A stretch of DNA of 64,000 nucleotides from Corynebacterium tuberculostearicum (GTDB lineage: Bacteria; Actinomycetota; Actinomycetes; Mycobacteriales; Mycobacteriaceae), in assembly GCF_016894265.1 (NCBI RefSeq), contig NZ_CP069791.1:1178001-1242000 (forward strand). Direction: 5' to 3'. Made by a program: the position numbers and the translations under genes. Below, in pieces: positions 7,003 through 16,558 of the stretch (within the stretch, counting starts at the first letter, position 1; the number at the start of each line of letters is the position of its first letter). The notes beneath the pieces are model-generated. The model saw only the letters and a list, made by a program, of their open reading frames with translations, searched no databases and was not told the DNA's origin.

Positions 7003-8673
7003 CTACGTGGTGTAGCCCTCACCCGGGCGCCAGGTCATGGTCACGGCCTCGCGCACCGGGGACTTGGCGGTGAGCAGGTTATCCACGCGCAACCAGTGCA
7101 TTTCCGCCGAATCCGGGCGCACGGTGACATAGCTGTAGCCGTGGTGGTCCAGATCCACGTGGCGGGTGTGCGGGTTGGCGCCCATCAAGTAGCGCTCGGC
7201 CAACTTGGAAAGCTCATTGCCCTCCGGCAGCTTCAGCTGCTCGTTCACGTTCGGCGCAGACACGGAGGCGCAGACCATCTCGGCGCCGAAAATGCGGCCA
7301 TCCTTGCTGATATTGTGCGCCCACTCGGAGTGGATATCGCCGGTGACAAAGAGGGTGTGGGAGTCGTGCTTAGAGAGGGCGTCGATAAGCAAGCGGCGCT
7401 CCGCCGAGTAACCATCCCACTGGTCGCCGTTAACCGGAATGCCGGTGATATTGGAAGACAGCGAGGAAGAGACCGGCTTGGTCTTGTCATCTTGTTGCAG
7501 GGTAGCCAGGTTCATGGGGGAGAACATGACGGAATTGCCCAGCATATTCCACTTGGCAGAAGAGGTTTCAATCTTATTGAGTAGCCAGTTGTACTGCTCA
7601 GAGCCGAGCATCGTGCGGCCTTCGGCGGCCATCTTGCGCGGGCCAAAGCGCACCTGCTCATCGCGGTAGGTGCGCAGATCCATCATGGTCAGCTCCACCA
7701 GGTCACCGAAGGTCAGGCTGCGGTAGAGGTGGCCCTGCTCGGATGGGTTGGTCGCGCGCACCGGCATCCACTCAAAGTAGGCCTGCATCGCGGCCTTGCG
7801 ACGGTCCAGGAAGGTTCCTTCCTGTCCTTCGGTGTGGTTCTCGGCGCCCTCGCGCCAGTTATCGTTGGCTACCTCGTGGTCATCCCACACCACGACCCAC
7901 GGCAGCGCGGCGTGTGCGGCCTGCAGGTTCTCATCGGTGCGGTAGCGGCCGAGGCGGATGCGGTAATCCTCCAGCGAGATAATCTCGTGCGCCGGGTGGT
8001 GCAGGCGCACCGGGCCATAGCCGGCGTATTCGCGCTGCGGGTACTCGTAGATATAGTCACCCAAGAAGATCATGTAATCCAGCTGGTCCGCGCGGCCGCG
8101 CTGGGCAATATCGCCATAGGCGTTGAAGAAGCCGGACTCCCAGTTTGCGCAGCTGGCCACGCCGAAGGTGAGCTCTTCCGGGGAGGCGCTCAGCGCCGGG
8201 GCGGTCTTAGTACGGCCGACGGGCGAGTACTTATCCTGCGCCTTAAAACGGAAGAAGTACACGGTCTCCGGCTCCAAGCCATGCGGGTCCACGTGCACGG
8301 TGTGGTCCTGGCTGGCGTCGGTGGTCACTTCGCCCTGCTTGACGACGTCCCCGAACCCCTCATCCTTGGCAATTTCCCACTCCACCCGGGTGGCCTCGCC
8401 CAGGCCGGATCCCGGCATGGCATCGGCATCCGGGGTCACGCGGGTCCACAGGATGACCGAGTCCGGAATCGGGTCACCCGAGGCCACACCGTGGAGGAAG
8501 GGCCGCTCGCCCAGCTTCGGCTCCACCATGTGCTGCTCCACGCGCGGCGAGAGGCTGCTTTGGGCGTTGGCGGCTGCACCGGACAGAGCGATGGCGGCAC
8601 CGGCGGTACCGGTGGATTGCAGGAAGCGGCGGCGGTTAACTGCGCTGCCCGTGTTCTTAGAATTATTAGACAT
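7003..8673 (-). CDS. phoD: PhoD-family alkaline phosphatase/phosphodiesterase, Tat-exported
   Basis: A 556-residue exported metallo-phosphatase. The start MSNNSKNTGSAVNRRRFLQS carries a twin-arginine motif (RRRFLQ) followed by an Ala-rich hydrophobic stretch, so it should be secreted folded. An N-terminal beta domain (about 60-150) precedes the metallophosphatase core: FGVASCANWESGFFNAYGD, FLGDYIYEYP, WVVVWDDHEVANDNW and LFVTGDIHSEWAH, all PhoD landmarks for iron/calcium-dependent enzymes. It would release phosphate from phosphodiesters outside the cell. In C. glutamicum phoD responds to phosphate starvation; no clear PhoR box is visible here. I prefer ATG 8673 to the in-frame ATG 8691 because it gives a typical Tat leader. 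Confidence 0.9.
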   Translation of the reverse strand: MSNNSKNTGSAVNRRRFLQSTGTAGAAIALSGAAANAQSSLSPRVEQHMVEPKLGERPFLHGVASGDPIPDSVILWTRVTPDADAMPGSGLGEATRVEWEIAKDEGFGDVVKQGEVTTDASQDHTVHVDPHGLEPETVYFFRFKAQDKYSPVGRTKTAPALSASPEELTFGVASCANWESGFFNAYGDIAQRGRADQLDYMIFLGDYIYEYPQREYAGYGPVRLHHPAHEIISLEDYRIRLGRYRTDENLQAAHAALPWVVVWDDHEVANDNWREGAENHTEGQEGTFLDRRKAAMQAYFEWMPVRATNPSEQGHLYRSLTFGDLVELTMMDLRTYRDEQVRFGPRKMAAEGRTMLGSEQYNWLLNKIETSSAKWNMLGNSVMFSPMNLATLQQDDKTKPVSSSLSSNITGIPVNGDQWDGYSAERRLLIDALSKHDSHTLFVTGDIHSEWAHNISKDGRIFGAEMVCASVSAPNVNEQLKLPEGNELSKLAERYLMGANPHTRHVDLDHHGYSYVTVRPDSAEMHWLRVDNLLTAKSPVREAVTMTWRPGEGYTT

Positions 8674-8844
8674 GGTTGAAAGTTTTCTCATGTCTAATGG
8701 GTGTGCAACCGTTTCCTGCCCGATTCCATAAAATGTTCTTGTTGTTTTAACCGGTGGTTTACTTGGGCGGCCTCCTGGGGTCCTGACGCGTCTGGCGGTT
8801 GGGCGGTTTGGCGGTTTCGAGGGGCTTTCGCCGGCTTCTGTGGC

Positions 8845-8935
8845 TTAGGTCCAGTCTGATCGGGCTGATTTGAGGCCTTTAGGGCTGAATTGAGGGGTCC
8901 ATTCGCTCAGATCGGCCCGATCACCTTCGACCTAA
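8845..8935. repeat. Long imperfect inverted repeat (about 25-bp hairpin)
   Basis: In the gene-free stretch 8674-9033, TTAGGTC (8845-8851) pairs with GACCTAA (8929-8935). TGATCGGGCTGATTTGAG (8857-8874) pairs with CTCAGATCGGCCCGATCA (8906-8923) over 18 positions with only wobble mismatches. The loop is 31 bases. The rest of the stretch holds no gene that I can see. Origin and role are unknown. Confidence 0.6.
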
Positions 8936-9033
8936 GGTGTGCGGGGCCCAGTAGGCCAAAGGAGTGACCGGTTCAAAAAGGCGCGCCCACAACGGTCCAG
9001 TCCTTCCGAATGCAGCTCAGTAGGCTAGAGGGT

Positions 9034-9828
9034 ATGAGTGAATTTAGTCAGATTAGCCAGTGGCCCGCGGACACGGTGGCCGGAACCTTGCTGCACCGTG
9101 GCGAAGTGAAAGAAACGGTGGGGGATACCGGCCGCGAGTTTCCGGTGGCATCGGTAACCAAGCTGGTCGCAGCCTACGGCGTGATGCTGGCCGTGGAAGA
9201 AGGAGCCGTGGAGCTTGAGCAGCCGGCCGGCCCGGAAGGCTCCACGCTCGAGCACCTGCTTGCACACGCCTCTGGTATTTCTTTTGATTCCCGGGAGCCG
9301 CAAAAGCCGGTAGGCGAGCGCCGCATCTATTCCTCGGCCGGTTATGAGTGGGCCGCGGATACCGTGGCCGAAGCTACGGGCATGGACTTTGCCGAGTACC
9401 TGCGCGAAGGCATATTGACCCCGTTGGGCATGAAGTCCACCCGGCTCGAAGGCTCGGCCGGGCACGGTTTGGTTTCCACAGTGGAGGACCTTGCGGCCTT
9501 TGCCGCGGAAGTTCAAGACCCACAACTCCTGCACCCCTCCACCGTGGCCGACATGCGCCGCGTTCACTTCAATGGATTGCGCGGCATTGTTCCGGGCTAC
9601 GGCAGCTTCAAAGACTGCACCTGGGGCCTAGGCTTTGAAATCCGCGGCGATAAGGAACACTGGATGGGCTCCTTGCCTGCCGACGCCGTCGGTCACTTCG
9701 GCATGTCCGGCACCTACCTCTGGGCCGCCGGCGACTATGCCATGGTTGCGCTCACAAACCGCGACTTTGGCGAGTGGTGCAAGCCCCTCTGGCACGATAC
9801 AAATACCGCCATCTGGAACTCTTTATAA
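9034..9828 (+). CDS. Serine hydrolase of the class C beta-lactamase/PBP family
   Basis: The 264-residue protein has the SxxK motif SVTK (Ser40, Lys43) in FPVASVTKLVAAYG, the HLLAHASGI segment typical of this fold, and YSSAGYEW, where the usual YxN tyrosine motif carries Ser instead of Asn. Length is short for class C beta-lactamases and fits small esterase or D-aminopeptidase-like members (Pfam PF00144 group). No signal peptide is visible, so it is probably cytoplasmic. ATG 9034 was chosen over ATG 9010; both have weak ribosome-binding sequences. Substrate unknown. Confidence 0.75.
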   Translation: MSEFSQISQWPADTVAGTLLHRGEVKETVGDTGREFPVASVTKLVAAYGVMLAVEEGAVELEQPAGPEGSTLEHLLAHASGISFDSREPQKPVGERRIYSSAGYEWAADTVAEATGMDFAEYLREGILTPLGMKSTRLEGSAGHGLVSTVEDLAAFAAEVQDPQLLHPSTVADMRRVHFNGLRGIVPGYGSFKDCTWGLGFEIRGDKEHWMGSLPADAVGHFGMSGTYLWAAGDYAMVALTNRDFGEWCKPLWHDTNTAIWNSL

Positions 9829-9883
9829 TCTGCCAGCTTTGGCGGAGCGAGCGCCTTCCACTGGGGAAAGTGGCGCGATGGGA

Positions 9884-9911
9884 GGCTCCCCCCGTGGGGT
9901 GGGGAGAAGCC
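9884..9911 (+). terminator. GC-rich hairpin after the serine hydrolase gene
   Basis: GGCTCCCC pairs with GGGG and AGCC, with a bulged AGA, about 55 bp after the stop. No T-run. The surrounding gap 9829-10304 (476 bp) holds no recognisable gene; its AT-richer part at 10040-10110 probably contains the promoter of the next gene. Confidence 0.3.
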
Positions 9912-10304
9912 GGGGAATTTCGTGCGAAAGGGGGCCATCCTGCGCGGAATACCGGCGTGGGCGCAAGAGCAGCGGTCGCGTGTGGGCCTAGTTGCGCTTT
10001 CCAGTGCGTGAGCAGGGCTTCTGCTCCCTGCCGTCAAGGAAGGCCAGAATTTTCTCAGCAAACTCCAAATTTCACATTTGTAACATCGGTTTCACCTGCA
10101 ACTTTAGTCCCAGTCTGTACCTGGGGTTGAGGTTTAGCGAATGGGGGTTGAAGTGAAAGTTGAGGGTTGTAGGGAGGGGTGTGACGCAGGAAAATTGTGA
10201 GCAGACGCATTAGACAGTTCGTTGGGGAAGACGAAGCTCGTCTTGCATCGCGCCGGGCCGGCAGGCCTCGTGCGGTGGTGATTTATGTCGAGGGAGAATC
10301 GGCT

Positions 10305-10715
10305 ATGAATACGTGCGTTAACCCTGCGCCGGTTGAACAGCCGGCCTCCACCTCCACGTGGCCCTCCGTCAACGGCGGCGCCACCGTGGTCACCGGTGTG
10401 CTCAAGATTTCCGGGATGCCGCGCAAGCTGCGCTCGGAGATTGAACACGCCATGGATCGGTGCATCCGTACCGAGTCGGAATTTATCATTCCGGGCGATG
10501 ACCCACTGACCGCTCAGTGGTGCACTCGTTGGTTCCGGGATGGGCTTTCCGTAGCGGCGCTTGCCCAAGGCGGGAGCGCCTGCGCCAACGCGGGCAGCGG
10601 TATCGGCTGCCACCAGGTGCTTACCGGCACCCGCGAGGAGCTGGACGCGCTTGATTGCGTCGTGCGCTACCTCGCGCAGCGCCACGGCTTTACTGCTGCC
10701 GTGCGCCTGCCGTAG
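10305..10715 (+). CDS. Hypothetical protein, 136 residues
   Basis: I do not recognise this family. The start at ATG 10305 follows CGAGGGAGAATCGGCT, a good ribosome-binding sequence; the longer reading from 10197 has none. The protein begins MNTCVNPAPVEQPAS and has a segment KISGMPRKLRSEIEHAMDR. Its second half contains cysteines in WCTRWF, ACANAGSGIGCHQ and LDCVVRYL, which could bind a metal. There is no signal peptide or membrane segment. It is followed immediately by a strong bidirectional terminator, so it is monocistronic. Confidence 0.6.
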   Translation: MNTCVNPAPVEQPASTSTWPSVNGGATVVTGVLKISGMPRKLRSEIEHAMDRCIRTESEFIIPGDDPLTAQWCTRWFRDGLSVAALAQGGSACANAGSGIGCHQVLTGTREELDALDCVVRYLAQRHGFTAAVRLP

Positions 10716-10723
10716 AAGGCACG

Positions 10724-10760
10724 AAAGGGGTTGGACCAGCTGTTGCTGGCCAACCCCTTT
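10724..10760. terminator. Strong bidirectional terminator
   Basis: AAAGGGGTTGG and CCAACCCCTTT form a perfect 11-bp stem, extended inside by CCAGC/GCTGG. The A and T ends give a U-run in both directions, serving the hypothetical gene on the plus strand and the HAD gene on the minus strand. Confidence 0.85.
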
Positions 10761-10794
10761 GCTTCTGCCGCCGGGTGGTGCGCTCGGCTATGGA

Positions 10795-11580
10795 CTATTC
10801 CGCCTCTGCGAAAGGATCCAGGATCTTCTCTGGCAGTTCCGCCACGGATTTCAGCACGGCCGACGGGCGGTACGGGTAGCGGGAAATCTCGTGGTCATCA
10901 GAAATGCCGGAACGTACCAGTACCGTGCGCATACCGGCCTCAAGGCCCGCCTTCACATCGGTATCCATGCGGTCACCAATCATGATCGTCTCCTCCGAGT
11001 GGGCGCCGATATTATTCAGCGCCGAACGCATCATGACCGGGTTAGGCTTGCCCACGTAATAAGGCTCGCGGTTGGTGGCGGCGGTAATCAGCGCCGCCAC
11101 GGCGCCGGTAGCCGGAAGTACGCCCGTGGGGGCAGGGCCGGTGACATCCGGGTTGGTGGCAATAAAACGCGCACCATCGCGGATGAGGTTAATGGCGGTG
11201 GTAATCGCCTCAAAGGAGTAAGTGCGGGTCTCACCCAGCACCACGAAGTCCGGATCATCGTTGGTGAGGATCCAGCCCGCCTCGTGCATAGCGGTGGTCA
11301 GGCCGGATTCGCCTACTACGTAGGCCTTGCTGGAGCTTACCTGGCTGGAAAGAAAGTTCGCGGTAGCGGTAGCGGAGGTCCAGATGCGCTCAGCGGGAAT
11401 ATCCAGACCAGTATTACGCAGGCGTGCTGACAGGTCCCGCGGGGTAGACATGGAGTTATTGGTCAGCACCATGTACTCGATGTCATTGTCTTTAAGTGCC
11501 TGGATAAATTTATCGGCGCCAGGGATCATCTCACCTTCTTTGATGAGCACGCCGTCCATGTCTGATAGATAAGAAATCAT
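10795..11580 (-). CDS. HAD-superfamily subclass IIA (NagD-like) phosphatase
   Basis: A 261-residue phosphatase with all four HAD motifs: DMDGVL at residues 7-12 (Asp7 nucleophile, Asp9 acid), VLTNNS, the lysine in GKPNPVMM, and GDRMDTDVKAG. The cap between motifs II and III is of the NagD/p-nitrophenylphosphatase type. It would hydrolyse a small sugar- or nucleotide-phosphate in the cytosol. The start codon overlaps the stop of the upstream acyl carrier protein gene (ATGA, 11577-11580), so the two are translationally coupled. The pairing of an ACP with a HAD phosphatase suggests a shared role, for example dephosphorylation of a pantetheine-related metabolite, but that is inference. Confidence 0.88.
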   Translation of the reverse strand: MISYLSDMDGVLIKEGEMIPGADKFIQALKDNDIEYMVLTNNSMSTPRDLSARLRNTGLDIPAERIWTSATATANFLSSQVSSSKAYVVGESGLTTAMHEAGWILTNDDPDFVVLGETRTYSFEAITTAINLIRDGARFIATNPDVTGPAPTGVLPATGAVAALITAATNREPYYVGKPNPVMMRSALNNIGAHSEETIMIGDRMDTDVKAGLEAGMRTVLVRSGISDDHEISRYPYRPSAVLKSVAELPEKILDPFAEAE

Positions 11581-11870
11581 TGGTGATCCTCCACATACTC
11601 GGCGATATCGCCGATGGTTTCGCTGTTGAGCATCGTCTCCTCAGAAAAACGCACCTGGAAGGCCTCTTCCGCGCGAACGGTAAGCTCCACCAGATCGAGC
11701 GACTCCACGCCGATATCCTTCAGGCGGGTCTCGCGGCCCAAGTCTTCCTCGATCCCGGTGACCTTACGGATGAGTGCGATGAGCTGGCCCAGAGTATCTC
11801 GCTCCGGCTCCTTGTCCGGCGCACTCGCATTGAACTTTGCCTGCAATTGGGCACTGAGGTCGTTTGCCAT
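11577..11870 (-). CDS. acpP: Acyl carrier protein
   Basis: A 97-residue protein with the phosphopantetheine attachment motif GVESLDLVEL; the modified serine is Ser57 (ESL replaces the commoner DSL). The N-terminal 20 residues are an extra, loosely structured extension, as in the actinobacterial AcpM group. The start MANDLSAQ at 11870 was chosen because the longer frame upstream crosses the promoter region. It is the first gene of a two-gene unit with the HAD phosphatase and is transcribed divergently from the alpha/beta hydrolase, only 27 bp away. Confidence 0.88.
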   Translation of the reverse strand: MANDLSAQLQAKFNASAPDKEPERDTLGQLIALIRKVTGIEEDLGRETRLKDIGVESLDLVELTVRAEEAFQVRFSEETMLNSETIGDIAEYVEDHQ

Positions 11871-11881
11871 GCCCACCAGTC

Positions 11882-11888
11882 TAGTATT
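11882..11888. promoter_or_regulatory. Shared -10 element of divergent, nearly leaderless promoters
   Basis: On the plus strand TAGTAT lies 10 bases before the hydrolase ATG (11898). Read on the minus strand the same bases give AATACT, 12 bases before the ACP ATG (11870). The two start codons are only 27 bp apart, so the promoters must overlap and one or both mRNAs should be leaderless or almost so. Confidence 0.5.
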
Positions 11889-11897
11889 GATCCCGTT

Positions 11898-12896
11898 ATG
11901 GCATTGAGAAAACGATCTTCCGTTGTGGCGCGTAGTTGGCTCAAGCGCCTGCATCCCTCGCACCGTGCCGAGCTAGAAAAGCTCTATGGCGGCTTGCACG
12001 ATCCCTCCACCGAGCCGGGCCTTACCCACATCAGCGCGTCCGGCACCGTGGAGCACGATGGCCTAGACATTGCCTGGTATGAAGTTGGCCAGGAGGACGC
12101 CCCGGTGACGGTGGTCTTCATCCACGGCTATTGCCTGTCTTCAGAGGCCTATTATGACCAGGCCAATTACCTGCGCGGCCGCAATGCGCGCGCACTGTTG
12201 GTGGACTTGCGTGGGCATGGGCAGTCCTCCACGGTCGCCCCAGAAGAGTGCACCGTTGACGCGGCTGCCGACGACGTCCTAGCCGTCATCCGCGAGCGCG
12301 CACCCCACGGCAATCTGGTCATCGTGGGCCATTCCCTAGGCGGCATGGTTGCCTTGAACCTCATCCGCCGTGCGCCGGCCGAGGTGTATGAGCGCATCAC
12401 GGGCGCGCTGCTGATTTCTACCTCTATGCGCCGCTTTGCGGCCAAGGGCGTGGCCCAGATTTTGCAATCCAAGTCCCTGCACGCGCTCTACCGCCTGTGC
12501 CTGCGCTTGCCCGGGCGCGTCGATAACGCTCGCTTTGAGGCTGCCCGCTTTATCGCCCCGCTTTTCGCCGTGACCCTAGCCGGCTTTCCCCAGATGGAGA
12601 AGTTGCAGTTCCACGTTGCCATGCTTCTCGATACCCCCTTGGCCTCCTACTCCGGTTTCTTCGACGATCTTCTGGAACACGCTGAGTACGGCGCCGCCGA
12701 AAGGCTGGCGAAGCTCCACGGCGAGGTAGTGGTGGGAACTTCCGATATTGTCACCCCGCGTTCGCAATCCGAAGTGCTCTGTGAGAATTGGCCCGCCGCG
12801 AGCTTGCAGACGGTGGAAGGCTCCGGGCACATGGTGATCCTCGAAGATCCTGAGGCCATCTCCGCGGCGCTCGGACGCGTCCTCGACGCGATATAG
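11898..12896 (+). CDS. Alpha/beta hydrolase
   Basis: A 332-residue alpha/beta-hydrolase fold enzyme. VVFIHGYCLSSEAYY gives the oxyanion-hole HG motif, LLVDLRGHGQS is the conserved strand-4 region, and VGHSLGGMVAL carries the nucleophile serine near residue 145. A histidine in the C-terminal EGSGHMVILEDPE completes the triad. The insertion between strands 6 and 7 forms a cap domain. Substrate cannot be named. Divergent from the ACP gene; ends at a hairpin shared with aceE. Confidence 0.88.
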   Translation: MALRKRSSVVARSWLKRLHPSHRAELEKLYGGLHDPSTEPGLTHISASGTVEHDGLDIAWYEVGQEDAPVTVVFIHGYCLSSEAYYDQANYLRGRNARALLVDLRGHGQSSTVAPEECTVDAAADDVLAVIRERAPHGNLVIVGHSLGGMVALNLIRRAPAEVYERITGALLISTSMRRFAAKGVAQILQSKSLHALYRLCLRLPGRVDNARFEAARFIAPLFAVTLAGFPQMEKLQFHVAMLLDTPLASYSGFFDDLLEHAEYGAAERLAKLHGEVVVGTSDIVTPRSQSEVLCENWPAASLQTVEGSGHMVILEDPEAISAALGRVLDAI

Positions 12897-12936
12897 GCAG
12901 GCTGCTCGATAGAGCCACTCTCGAGGCATGAAAAAG

Positions 12937-12964
12937 GGCGCCGCGGCGGGAAGCCGGCGGCGCC
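12937..12964. terminator. Bidirectional terminator between hydrolase and aceE
   Basis: GGCGCCGC and GCGGCGCC form a perfect 8-bp stem with an inner GGC/GCC extension, flanked by an A-run on the left and CTTACTT on the right. It suits both converging genes. Confidence 0.75.
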
Positions 12965-13006
12965 TTACTTGTTTTGGTGCGGGGCTAGCCCGCACCAATG
13001 CGGGAA

Positions 13007-15754
13007 TTAGTCCTCGATGTGGGTGGTAGCGGTCGGATCATCCAGCTTGAGATCCTTGGCTGCCTTCTCCACAACGGAGCGCTCAATCTTGCCCTCGCGA
13101 GCCAGGCCATCGAGTACGGCGACGACGATGGACTCGGCATCGATGTTGAAGTAGCGGCGTGCGCCCTCGCGAGTATCAGAGAAGCCGAAACCATCCGCGC
13201 CCAAGGTGATGTAGGTACCTGGGACGTACGGGCGGATCTGCTCCTGCAGCTCGGTGGTGAAGTCAGAGACGCCAACGAACGGACCCTCGTAGCCCTTGAG
13301 CTGGGAGGTAGCAAATGCCTCGGTCGGCTCCTCGCCCTTGCGCAGGGCCTCCTTGTTGCGGCGAGCACCGTCGCGGGCTAGCTCGTTCCAGGAGGTGACG
13401 GAGAAGATGGAGGCCTTGACATCGAAGTCGTCGGCAAGCAGCTGCTGCGCGCGCAGCGCCTCGTGCACGCCCACACCGGAAGCCAAGATATTGGCAGCAA
13501 TGGAGCCGCCCTCGGCGGTGTTGAAGTGGTAGATGCCCTTGTGCAGGCCCTCCACGTCCAAGTCCTCCGGCTCGGCCGGCTGGTGCACCGGCTCGTTGTA
13601 GACGGTGAGGTAGTACATGATGGCCTCGTTGTCCTCGCCGTACATGCGCTCAATACCGCGGGAGACCAGGTGCGCAACCTCGTAGCCGAAGGCCGGGTCA
13701 TAAGAAACCACGGCCGGGTTGGTAGCGGCCAGGACAGGGGAGTGGCCGTCCATGTGCTGCAGGCCCTCACCGGTCAGGGTGGTGCGGCCGGCGGTAGCGC
13801 CGATAATGAAGCCGCGGCCCATCTGGTCACCGGCCGCCCAGAAGGCATCGCCGGTGCGCTGGAAACCGAACATCGAGTAGAAGATGTACAGCGGAATCAT
13901 GGCCTCGCCCTGGGTTGCGTAGGACGTTGCTGCCGCGGTGAAGGAGGCAGCGGCGCCGGCCTCAGAAATGCCCTCGTGCATGATCTGGCCGTCGGTGGCC
14001 TCGCGGTAGGAGAGCATCAGGTCATGGTCAACCGGCACGTAGTTCTGGCCGCGCGGGTTCCAAATCTTCATGGTGGGGAACCAGGAGTCCATACCAAAGG
14101 TGCGGGCCTCGTCCGGAATGATCGGCACGACGCGCTTGCCCAGCTCCTTGTTGCGCATGATCTCCTTAAAGGTGCGCACCAAGGCCATGGTGGTAGCTAC
14201 TTCCTGCTTGCCGGAACCCTTGCGCACGGAGCGCAGCTTATCCAGTGCCGGTGCCTCGAGCGGGGTGAAGTCCTCACGGCGCTCCGGCAGGAAGCCGCCG
14301 AGCTCTTTACGACGCTCCAGCATGTACTTGATCTCCGGGGAATCCTTGCCCGGGTGGTAGTATGGCGGCAGGTACGGATCCTTTTCCAGCTCCGCATCGG
14401 AGAACGGAATCTCCTGCTTATCGCGGAAGCGCTTCAGGTCATCCAGGGTCAGCTTCTTCATCTGGTGGGTAGCGTTGCGGCCCTCGAAGTTGTGGCCCAG
14501 GCCGTAGCCCTTAATGGTGTGCGCCAGGATGACGGTTGGCTTGCCGGTGCCCTTGTTCTCCAGCGCACGGGCATAGGCGGCGTAGACCTTGCGGTAATCG
14601 TGGCCGCCGCGGCGCAGTGCCCAAATCTCATCATCGGACATGTCCTCTACCAGCTTGGCCGTGCGCTCATCGCGGCCGAAGAAGTGCTCGCGCACATAGG
14701 CGCCATCGTTGGCCTTGAAAGTCTGGTAGTCACCATCGGAGGTGGTGTTCATGACGTTGACCAGGGCACCCTCGGTGTCCTTTTCCAGCAGCTTATCCCA
14801 GCCGCGGCCCCAAATAACCTTGATGACCTCCCAGCCGGCGCCGCGGAAGAAGGACTCCAGCTCCTGGATGATCTGGGTATTGCCGCGAACCGGGCCGTCG
14901 AGGCGCTGCAGGTTGCAGTTGACCACGAAGGTGAGGTTATCCAGCTCGTAAAGGGAAGCGATCTGCAGCAGACCGCGGGATTCTGGCTCGTCCATCTCGC
15001 CATCGCCCAAGAAAGCCCAGACGTGCTGGTTGGAGGTGTCCTTGATGCCGCGGGTCTCCAGGTACTTATTAAAGCGTGCCTGGTAGATAGCGTTAATCGG
15101 GCCCAAGCCCATAGACACGGTGGGGAATTCCCAGAACCATGGCATCAGGCGCGGGTGCGGGTAGGACGGCAGGCCCTCGCCCTCACCGCGGGAGACCTCT
15201 TGACGGAAGCTGTCCAGATCCTTTTCGGTCAGGCGGCCTTCCATGTATGCGCGCGCGTACATGCCCGGGGAAGCGTGGCCCTGGAAGAAGACCTGGTCGC
15301 CGCCCGAAGGATCGTCCTTGCCCTTGAAGAAGTGGTTCAGGCCGACCTCATACAGCGGGGCCGCGCCTGCGTAGGTGGAGATGTGGCCGCCTACGCCAAT
15401 GCCCGGGCGTTGTGCGCGGTGCACCATGATGGCTGCGTTCCAGCGGATCCAGCGGCGGTAGCGCTTTTCCAGCTCCTCATCACCTGGGAACTCCGGCTCC
15501 ATGGTGGTGGGGATGGTGTTGACGAAGTCCGTAGACGTCAGCGATGGCATCTCAACGCGCTTCGCAGTGGCGCGCTCGAGCAGGCGCAGCATCAGGTAGC
15601 GTGCGCGCTCCGGATCGGAGTGGTCCAGCAGACCATCGAGGGAGTCCATCCACTCGCGGGTCTCTTCTGGATCATTATCGTGAAGATACGATGCAACGCC
15701 GTCGCGGATGAGGGGGAAGTTGGAGTCGCCCTGGTGGGCGTCCTTCTCGGCCAT
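13007..15754 (-). CDS. aceE: Pyruvate dehydrogenase E1 component (homodimeric type)
   Basis: A 915-residue thiamine-diphosphate enzyme that decarboxylates pyruvate and acetylates the lipoyl groups of the E2 protein (encoded here at 56515-58560). The thiamine-diphosphate motif [10 protein letters not shown] followed by [11 protein letters not shown] lies near residue 250. The catalytic region [17 protein letters not shown] and the hinge [18 protein letters not shown] are typical of the AceE family, and the length matches actinobacterial AceE. Translation starts at 15754 after AGGAGG. The promoter region to 16091 carries a RamB-like palindrome, consistent with carbon-source control known in C. 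glutamicum. Confidence 0.96.
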   Translation of the reverse strand: MAEKDAHQGDSNFPLIRDGVASYLHDNDPEETREWMDSLDGLLDHSDPERARYLMLRLLERATAKRVEMPSLTSTDFVNTIPTTMEPEFPGDEELEKRYRRWIRWNAAIMVHRAQRPGIGVGGHISTYAGAAPLYEVGLNHFFKGKDDPSGGDQVFFQGHASPGMYARAYMEGRLTEKDLDSFRQEVSRGEGEGLPSYPHPRLMPWFWEFPTVSMGLGPINAIYQARFNKYLETRGIKDTSNQHVWAFLGDGEMDEPESRGLLQIASLYELDNLTFVVNCNLQRLDGPVRGNTQIIQELESFFRGAGWEVIKVIWGRGWDKLLEKDTEGALVNVMNTTSDGDYQTFKANDGAYVREHFFGRDERTAKLVEDMSDDEIWALRRGGHDYRKVYAAYARALENKGTGKPTVILAHTIKGYGLGHNFEGRNATHQMKKLTLDDLKRFRDKQEIPFSDAELEKDPYLPPYYHPGKDSPEIKYMLERRKELGGFLPERREDFTPLEAPALDKLRSVRKGSGKQEVATTMALVRTFKEIMRNKELGKRVVPIIPDEARTFGMDSWFPTMKIWNPRGQNYVPVDHDLMLSYREATDGQIMHEGISEAGAAASFTAAATSYATQGEAMIPLYIFYSMFGFQRTGDAFWAAGDQMGRGFIIGATAGRTTLTGEGLQHMDGHSPVLAATNPAVVSYDPAFGYEVAHLVSRGIERMYGEDNEAIMYYLTVYNEPVHQPAEPEDLDVEGLHKGIYHFNTAEGGSIAANILASGVGVHEALRAQQLLADDFDVKASIFSVTSWNELARDGARRNKEALRKGEEPTEAFATSQLKGYEGPFVGVSDFTTELQEQIRPYVPGTYITLGADGFGFSDTREGARRYFNIDAESIVVAVLDGLAREGKIERSVVEKAAKDLKLDDPTATTHIED

Positions 15755-15876
15755 TTAAACCTCCTATTTAAGGGTCTGCACAGTTTGCCTACTAGGATAC
15801 GCGCTCACAGATCCACAGTCGTTGTGAAGTCCGACTTAAGGGGGCGTGCGGTACGTTACATCGCCATAACCAGTAT

Positions 15877-15886
15877 CTTTGCAAAG
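15877..15886. promoter_or_regulatory. RamB-like palindrome upstream of aceE
   Basis: CTTTGCAAAG is a perfect 10-bp palindrome about 123 bp upstream of the aceE start, in the 337-bp gap between aceE and the DUF3052 gene. The core of the RamB motif in C. glutamicum is close to ACTTTGCAAA, and RamB is known there to act on aceE. Nearby GGGGT and GGGT runs could be RamA half-sites. No ramB gene is in the window. Nothing else is recognised in the gap. Confidence 0.45.
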
Positions 15887-16091
15887 TTTGTTGGGGTAAA
15901 AGAGGGTAGTTTGCTAACTCTGTGGAGCCAGCTGCGCTGGCGGTAGGGCCTGCAAAATGGGGGAATTGCGGCCCTTAGGCGGGTAAAAGAGGCCGGTGGG
16001 CGTTAAAATACTTCTATTAAGCCGCGATTTACCCGCAGGATGTGGGCGATACGCGGACCAGACATTCACTAAATTAGGAAGGAAATGCATA

Positions 16092-16490
16092 GTGGCTGAC
16101 GCTGCAGTCAAGCTCGGAATCAAGGAAGGGCAGATCGCCCTGGAGCTTGGTTGGGACGAGGATTGCGATACCGCGATCTCTGAATCGATCGAGGCCGTGC
16201 TCGGCGATGACTTCTTGGAAGAAGAAAATGACGAGCTGTGCGATGTAGTTCTTCTTTGGTGGCGCGAAGAAGACGGCGACCTTGTGGATGGACTGGTGGA
16301 CGCGAGCCGCCCGCTGGCCGATAACGGTGCAGTCTGGCTGCTTACCCCAGGTGCCGGCAAGCCAGGAACCGTAGAGCCTGGGCTCATCTCTGAGTCCGCT
16401 CAGCTGGCAGGCCTAGTGCAGACCAAGGCGGAGCGCCTAGGCGAGTGGCAAGGCTCGTGCTTGGTGCAGCGCGGCTACACCAAGAAGTAG
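16092..16490 (+). CDS. DUF3052 family protein
   Basis: A 132-residue acidic cytoplasmic protein beginning VADAAVKLGIKEGQ, with WWREEDGDLVDGLVDASRPLADNG in the middle and a C-terminal TKAERLGEWQGSCLVQRG. This is the actinobacterial DUF3052 family, usually found divergent from aceE as here; the function is unknown. GTG 16092 was chosen because GGAAGGAA lies at a proper distance upstream; an earlier ATG at 15996 would add 32 residues with no homology. Confidence 0.82.
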   Translation: MADAAVKLGIKEGQIALELGWDEDCDTAISESIEAVLGDDFLEEENDELCDVVLLWWREEDGDLVDGLVDASRPLADNGAVWLLTPGAGKPGTVEPGLISESAQLAGLVQTKAERLGEWQGSCLVQRGYTKK

Positions 16491-16558
16491 GGCTTTACCT
16501 GCCGATTTGTGTTGCTTTAGCAACCTGCGCTACTGTTTCTAACAGCGCAAGAGCGCAT

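Noticed and set aside
13463..15946. 827-codon open frame antisense to aceE
   Set aside because: It mirrors the codon structure of aceE (high-GC shadow); aceE itself is unmistakable.
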